Part shown: positions 4,827 through 6,960 of the stretch, in pieces
Position numbering within the stretch: position 1 is the stretch's first letter
Layout: each line of letters starts with the position of its first letter
Assembly (NCBI GenBank): GCA_028292835.1
Contig: JAQGLP010000377.1
Span: forward strand, 1-6,960
Direction: 5' to 3'
DNA length: 6,960 nucleotides
Source of the DNA: Variovorax sp.
GTDB lineage: Bacteria > Pseudomonadota > Gammaproteobacteria > Burkholderiales > Burkholderiaceae_C
Translations under genes and position numbers: made by a program
The notes under the pieces: model-generated
Databases searched by the model: none
The model's input: only the letters and a program-made list of their open reading frames with translations
What the model was told of the DNA's origin: nothing

Positions 4827-5471
4827 CTAGAAACGGATGCCGGCCGGGTTGCCAGGGTTGGCCGCAGCCGGCGCGACACGCTGCGCCGCTGCGGGCACGG
4901 GCGCCGGAGCCGGTGCAGCGGGAGTGACGGGCAAGGAGCGGAGCGCCACCAGCGGCGCCGCCGGCGGATTGCGGTAGCCGGACGGCAACTGCGTGCTTTT
5001 CGGATAACCCGCGGCGTCGAGGTACTGCGACCACTGCGCCTCCGAGAAGCCCTTGACCTGCTGTGCCCCGATGCCCAGCAAGGGCAGCGAGCCCTGGCCG
5101 CTCAGGTCCTGCAGCGCCTGCACGTCCTCCGTCGTCCTGACGGTGCGCTCGCTGAAGGGCACGCCCCGCGCCACAAGCAGCGATCGGCCCGAGGCACAGG
5201 GCGCGCAGTCCTCGCCCGTGTAGAGCGTGACCGGGTAGCGGCCGACGACCTGGCGCAGTTCATAGGGCAGGGCCGCGTTGCCCTCATCCTGGGCGGCCGA
5301 TGCGTGGCCGCCCAGGATGCCGCCCGGCAGGGCGCGGCCATCTGCCGCCGGCCGGTCGGAGAAGACGACCTTGCCGTTCGCGTCGACGGTGCGATAGACC
5401 GGCTGCGCCAGGGCACAGCCCGCCGCGAGCAGCAGGCCCGCGGCGCAGCAAAGAGGGATGGCAAGCTTCAT
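4827..5471 (-). CDS. Secreted DUF4124 and glutaredoxin-like domain protein
   Basis: The 214-residue protein starts with a signal peptide (residues 1-22, likely cut after ALA before QPVYR), so it should act in the periplasm. Residues 23-45 (VYRTVDANGKVVFSDRP) are the core of a DUF4124 domain. A thioredoxin-fold glutaredoxin-like domain follows (about 78-160): VTLYTGEDCAPC places the redox pair at C89 and C92, and SLPLL (128-132) supplies the proline expected opposite the active site. GFSEAQWSQYLDAAGY (141-156) completes the fold. Residues 169-205 are an Ala/Pro-rich low-complexity tail ending in NPAGIRF. A role in disulfide exchange is inferred from the CxxC; the substrate is unknown. C19 is preceded by AAG rather than a good lipobox, so a lipoprotein is less likely. 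I see no strong Shine-Dalgarno sequence before the ATG; GATACT with an upstream TG (minus strand, about 5499-5507) is a weak extended -10 candidate. A perfect 14-bp inverted repeat lies in the linker between the domains. Confidence 0.85.
   Translation of the reverse strand: MKLAIPLCCAAGLLLAAGCALAQPVYRTVDANGKVVFSDRPAADGRALPGGILGGHASAAQDEGNAALPYELRQVVGRYPVTLYTGEDCAPCASGRSLLVARGVPFSERTVRTTEDVQALQDLSGQGSLPLLGIGAQQVKGFSEAQWSQYLDAAGYPKSTQLPSGYRNPPAAPLVALRSLPVTPAAPAPAPVPAAAQRVAPAAANPGNPAGIRF
5285..5319. repeat. Perfect 14-bp inverted repeat inside the DUF4124/glutaredoxin gene
   Basis: CATCCTGGGCGGCC (5285-5298) is the exact reverse complement of GGCCGCCCAGGATG (5306-5319), with seven bases between them. 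In the protein it covers about residues 51-62 (ILGGHASAAQDE), the poorly constrained linker between the DUF4124 and glutaredoxin-like domains. The mRNA would form a very stable hairpin. There is no T-tract, so it is not an intrinsic terminator. Confidence 0.75.
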
Positions 5472-5540
5472 GTGGGTGGCGGCGAATGCGGGAGCGCAAG
5501 TATCTCAGGCCCGGCTGTATCGAAGCGCGCATGAAGAGCG

Positions 5541-5557
5541 GCCGCGAGGCCCGCGGC
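5541..5557 (-). terminator. GC-rich hairpin between oligopeptidase A and the DUF4124 gene
   Basis: GCCGCG (5541-5546) and CGCGGC (5552-5557) form a perfect six-pair stem with a five-base loop, 24 bases past the oligopeptidase stop. On the minus strand it is followed by GCTCTTC, not a real T-run, so termination would be weak. The 109-bp gap (5472-5580) shows no gene. The hairpin may partly separate the two same-strand genes, or only stabilise the upstream mRNA. Confidence 0.3.
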
Positions 5558-5580
5558 GCGCTTCCATCACCGCTGCGCCA

Positions 5581-6960
5581 TCAGGCCGGCTGCGGCTCGG
5601 CCATGCCCTGATGGCGCAGCAGCGCGTCCAGGCTGGGCGCGCGGCCGCGGAAGGCTTTGAACGATTCCATCGCCGGGCGGCTGCCGCCGGCTTCGAGGAT
5701 GGCCTCGCGGTACCTGCGCCCGGTCTCGATGCTCGGCGTCCCGTCGGCGCCGGCCGTTTCCTCGAACGCCGCGTAGGCGTCCGCGCTCAGCACCTCGGCC
5801 CACTTGTAGCTGTAGTAGCCGGCCGCATAGCCGCCCGAGAAGATGTGCGTGAAGGTGTTGGGCGTGCGGCTGAAGGGCGGGGCGGGCATGACGGCGACTT
5901 CCGCGCGCACCTTGCCGAGCAGCGCCATCACGTCGCCCGGCTGGGCATGGGCGGCGTCGAATTCGGTGTGCAGCAGCATGTCGAACAGAGACAACTCGAT
6001 CTGGCGCAGCGTCTGCAGACCGCTCTGGAAATTCTTGGCGGCCGTCATCTTGTCGAAGAGGTCGCGCGGCAGCGGCGCGCCGGTGTCGACGTGCGCTGTC
6101 ATGTGCCGCAGCACGTCCCACTCCCAGCAGAAATTTTCCATGAACTGGCTCGGCAGTTCGACCGCGTCCCACTCGACGCCGCTGATGCCCGAGACATCGC
6201 GCTCGTCGACCCGCGTGAGCATGTGGTGCAGGCCGTGGCCGAACTCGTGGAAGAGGGTGGTCACGTCGTCGTGCGTGAGCAGCGCGGGCTTGCCGCCCGT
6301 GCCCTCGGCGAAGTTGCACACTAGCTGCGCCACCGGCGTCTGCAGCGCGCCCGTGTCCGGGCGCAGCCAGCGCGCGCGCACGTCGTCCATCCACGCGCCG
6401 CCGCGCTTGGCGGCGCGCGCCGAGGGGTCGAGATAGAACTGCCCGACCTTCCGACCGGCGCGCTCGATCCGGTAGAACTCGACGCCCGGGTGCCACACAG
6501 GCGCGCTGTCTCGGCGGATCGACACCTCGAACAGCGTCTCGACGATCTTGAACAGGCCGGCCATCACCTGGGGCGCCGGGAAGTATTGCTTGACCTCCTG
6601 GTCGCTGAAGGCGTAGCGCGCTTCCTTCAATTTTTCGCCGATGTAGGTCCAGTCCCAGGGTTGAGGATCGGCGATGCCGAGCTCGGTGGCGGCGAAGGCA
6701 CGCAGGTCCGCCAAGTCCTTCTCGCCGTAGGGCTTGGCCCTGACGGCCAGGTCGCGCAAGAAGCGGATCACTTCATCGGCCGACTCGGCCATCTTCGGCG
6801 CCACCGACAATTCCCCGAAGTTGGGATAGCCCAGCAGGTGCGCCTCTTCCTCGCGCAGCGCCAGGATTTCCTGGATCAGGGCCGTGTTGTCCAGCGCCGG
6901 ATCTCCGAACTCGCTGGCGCGCGTGGCATAGGCGCGGTAGTGCGTCTGGCGCAGCGCGCC
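5581..6960 (-). CDS. prlC: Oligopeptidase A, M3 zinc metallopeptidase (C-terminal part)
   Basis: This cytoplasmic M3-family enzyme degrades short peptides, including signal-peptide fragments in E. coli. The frame is open from the right edge to TGA at 5581-5583, giving 459 residues, about two thirds of the usual 680; the start is outside the window. The zinc-binding HEFGH motif is encoded at 6235-6249, within LFHEFGHGLHHML. The third zinc ligand is the glutamate of AVELPSQFMEN (codon 6157-6159), 26 residues downstream, as in the family. HIFSGGYAAGYYSYKWAEVLSADAY matches the conserved C-terminal substrate-binding tyrosine region, and the end LLRHQGMAEPQPA is typical. Upstream, ALREEEAHLLGYPNFGELSVAPKMA matches the N-terminal-side helical region. 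No frameshift is seen. The DUF4124/glutaredoxin gene follows 109 bp downstream on the same strand. The related dipeptidyl carboxypeptidase Dcp is less likely given the GVEWDAVELPSQFMENFCWEW sequence, which is close to PrlC. Confidence 0.95.
   Translation of the reverse strand, partial: GALRQTHYRAYATRASEFGDPALDNTALIQEILALREEEAHLLGYPNFGELSVAPKMAESADEVIRFLRDLAVRAKPYGEKDLADLRAFAATELGIADPQPWDWTYIGEKLKEARYAFSDQEVKQYFPAPQVMAGLFKIVETLFEVSIRRDSAPVWHPGVEFYRIERAGRKVGQFYLDPSARAAKRGGAWMDDVRARWLRPDTGALQTPVAQLVCNFAEGTGGKPALLTHDDVTTLFHEFGHGLHHMLTRVDERDVSGISGVEWDAVELPSQFMENFCWEWDVLRHMTAHVDTGAPLPRDLFDKMTAAKNFQSGLQTLRQIELSLFDMLLHTEFDAAHAQPGDVMALLGKVRAEVAVMPAPPFSRTPNTFTHIFSGGYAAGYYSYKWAEVLSADAYAAFEETAGADGTPSIETGRRYREAILEAGGSRPAMESFKAFRGRAPSLDALLRHQGMAEPQPA

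Noticed and set aside
5403..5471. Lipoprotein signal in the DUF4124 protein (C19)
   Set aside because: The residues before the cysteine are LAAG with Ala rather than Leu at -3, and a normal ALA cleavage site follows at residues 20-22.
5458..6324. Plus-strand open frame (288 codons) opposite oligopeptidase A
   Set aside because: The opposite strand encodes the HEFGH metallopeptidase; this frame is a mirror of its codon bias.
1..6960. CRISPR arrays, tRNA/rRNA genes, toxin-antitoxin or phage-defence modules
   Set aside because: No spaced direct-repeat series, tRNA-like cloverleaf sequence or defence-related protein motif was found.

Overview
The window comes from a GC-rich proteobacterial chromosome. 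The gene set points to a betaproteobacterium of the order Burkholderiales, most likely Comamonadaceae (Variovorax/Acidovorax-like). The grounds are an NhaR-type LysR regulator, class 2 PyrD divergent from RpiA, a DUF4124-glutaredoxin protein next to an M3 oligopeptidase A, and one short GCTAT...ATAGC palindrome of a kind I remember as common in Comamonadaceae. The family assignment is inference; no marker gene such as rRNA is present.

Layout. Positions 1-245 hold the 3' end of nhaR (+). Positions 246-708 are non-coding: a possible terminator region, a striking AT-rich island near 435-483 with a candidate promoter, and a long leader with two stem-loops. The leader runs into a small proline-rich ORF (709-921, +) with a strong ribosome binding site. 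Next on the same strand are an FAD-dependent oxidoreductase related to L-2-hydroxyglutarate dehydrogenase (952-2055), whose start codon lies in one arm of a perfect 9-bp inverted repeat, then a hairpin plus T-tract, then a DUF883 (ElaB/YqjD-like) membrane-anchored protein (2176-2523). pyrD (2668-3729, -) and rpiA (3770-4504, +) are divergent across 40 bp. Downstream of rpiA, on the minus strand, is a frameshifted remnant of the C-terminal domain of an acyl-CoA synthetase (about 4512-4771). The right end has two minus-strand genes: a secreted DUF4124/glutaredoxin-like protein (4827-5471) and the C-terminal two thirds of oligopeptidase A (5581-6960, running off the window).

Functionally this is mostly housekeeping: pyrimidine synthesis (pyrD), pentose phosphate metabolism (rpiA), peptide turnover (prlC) and sodium/proton response (nhaR), mixed with poorly characterised envelope or stress proteins. 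The genes do not form one pathway.

I found no convincing new multi-gene system, CRISPR array, tRNA/rRNA gene or intact mobile element. The points most worth a second look are the start-codon hairpin at 931-955 with possible translational coupling, the AT-rich island and structured leader before the proline-rich ORF, the decayed acyl-CoA synthetase fragment, the perfect 14-bp inverted repeat inside the glutaredoxin-like gene, and the palindromic repeat that appears to have been absorbed into the oxidoreductase gene.
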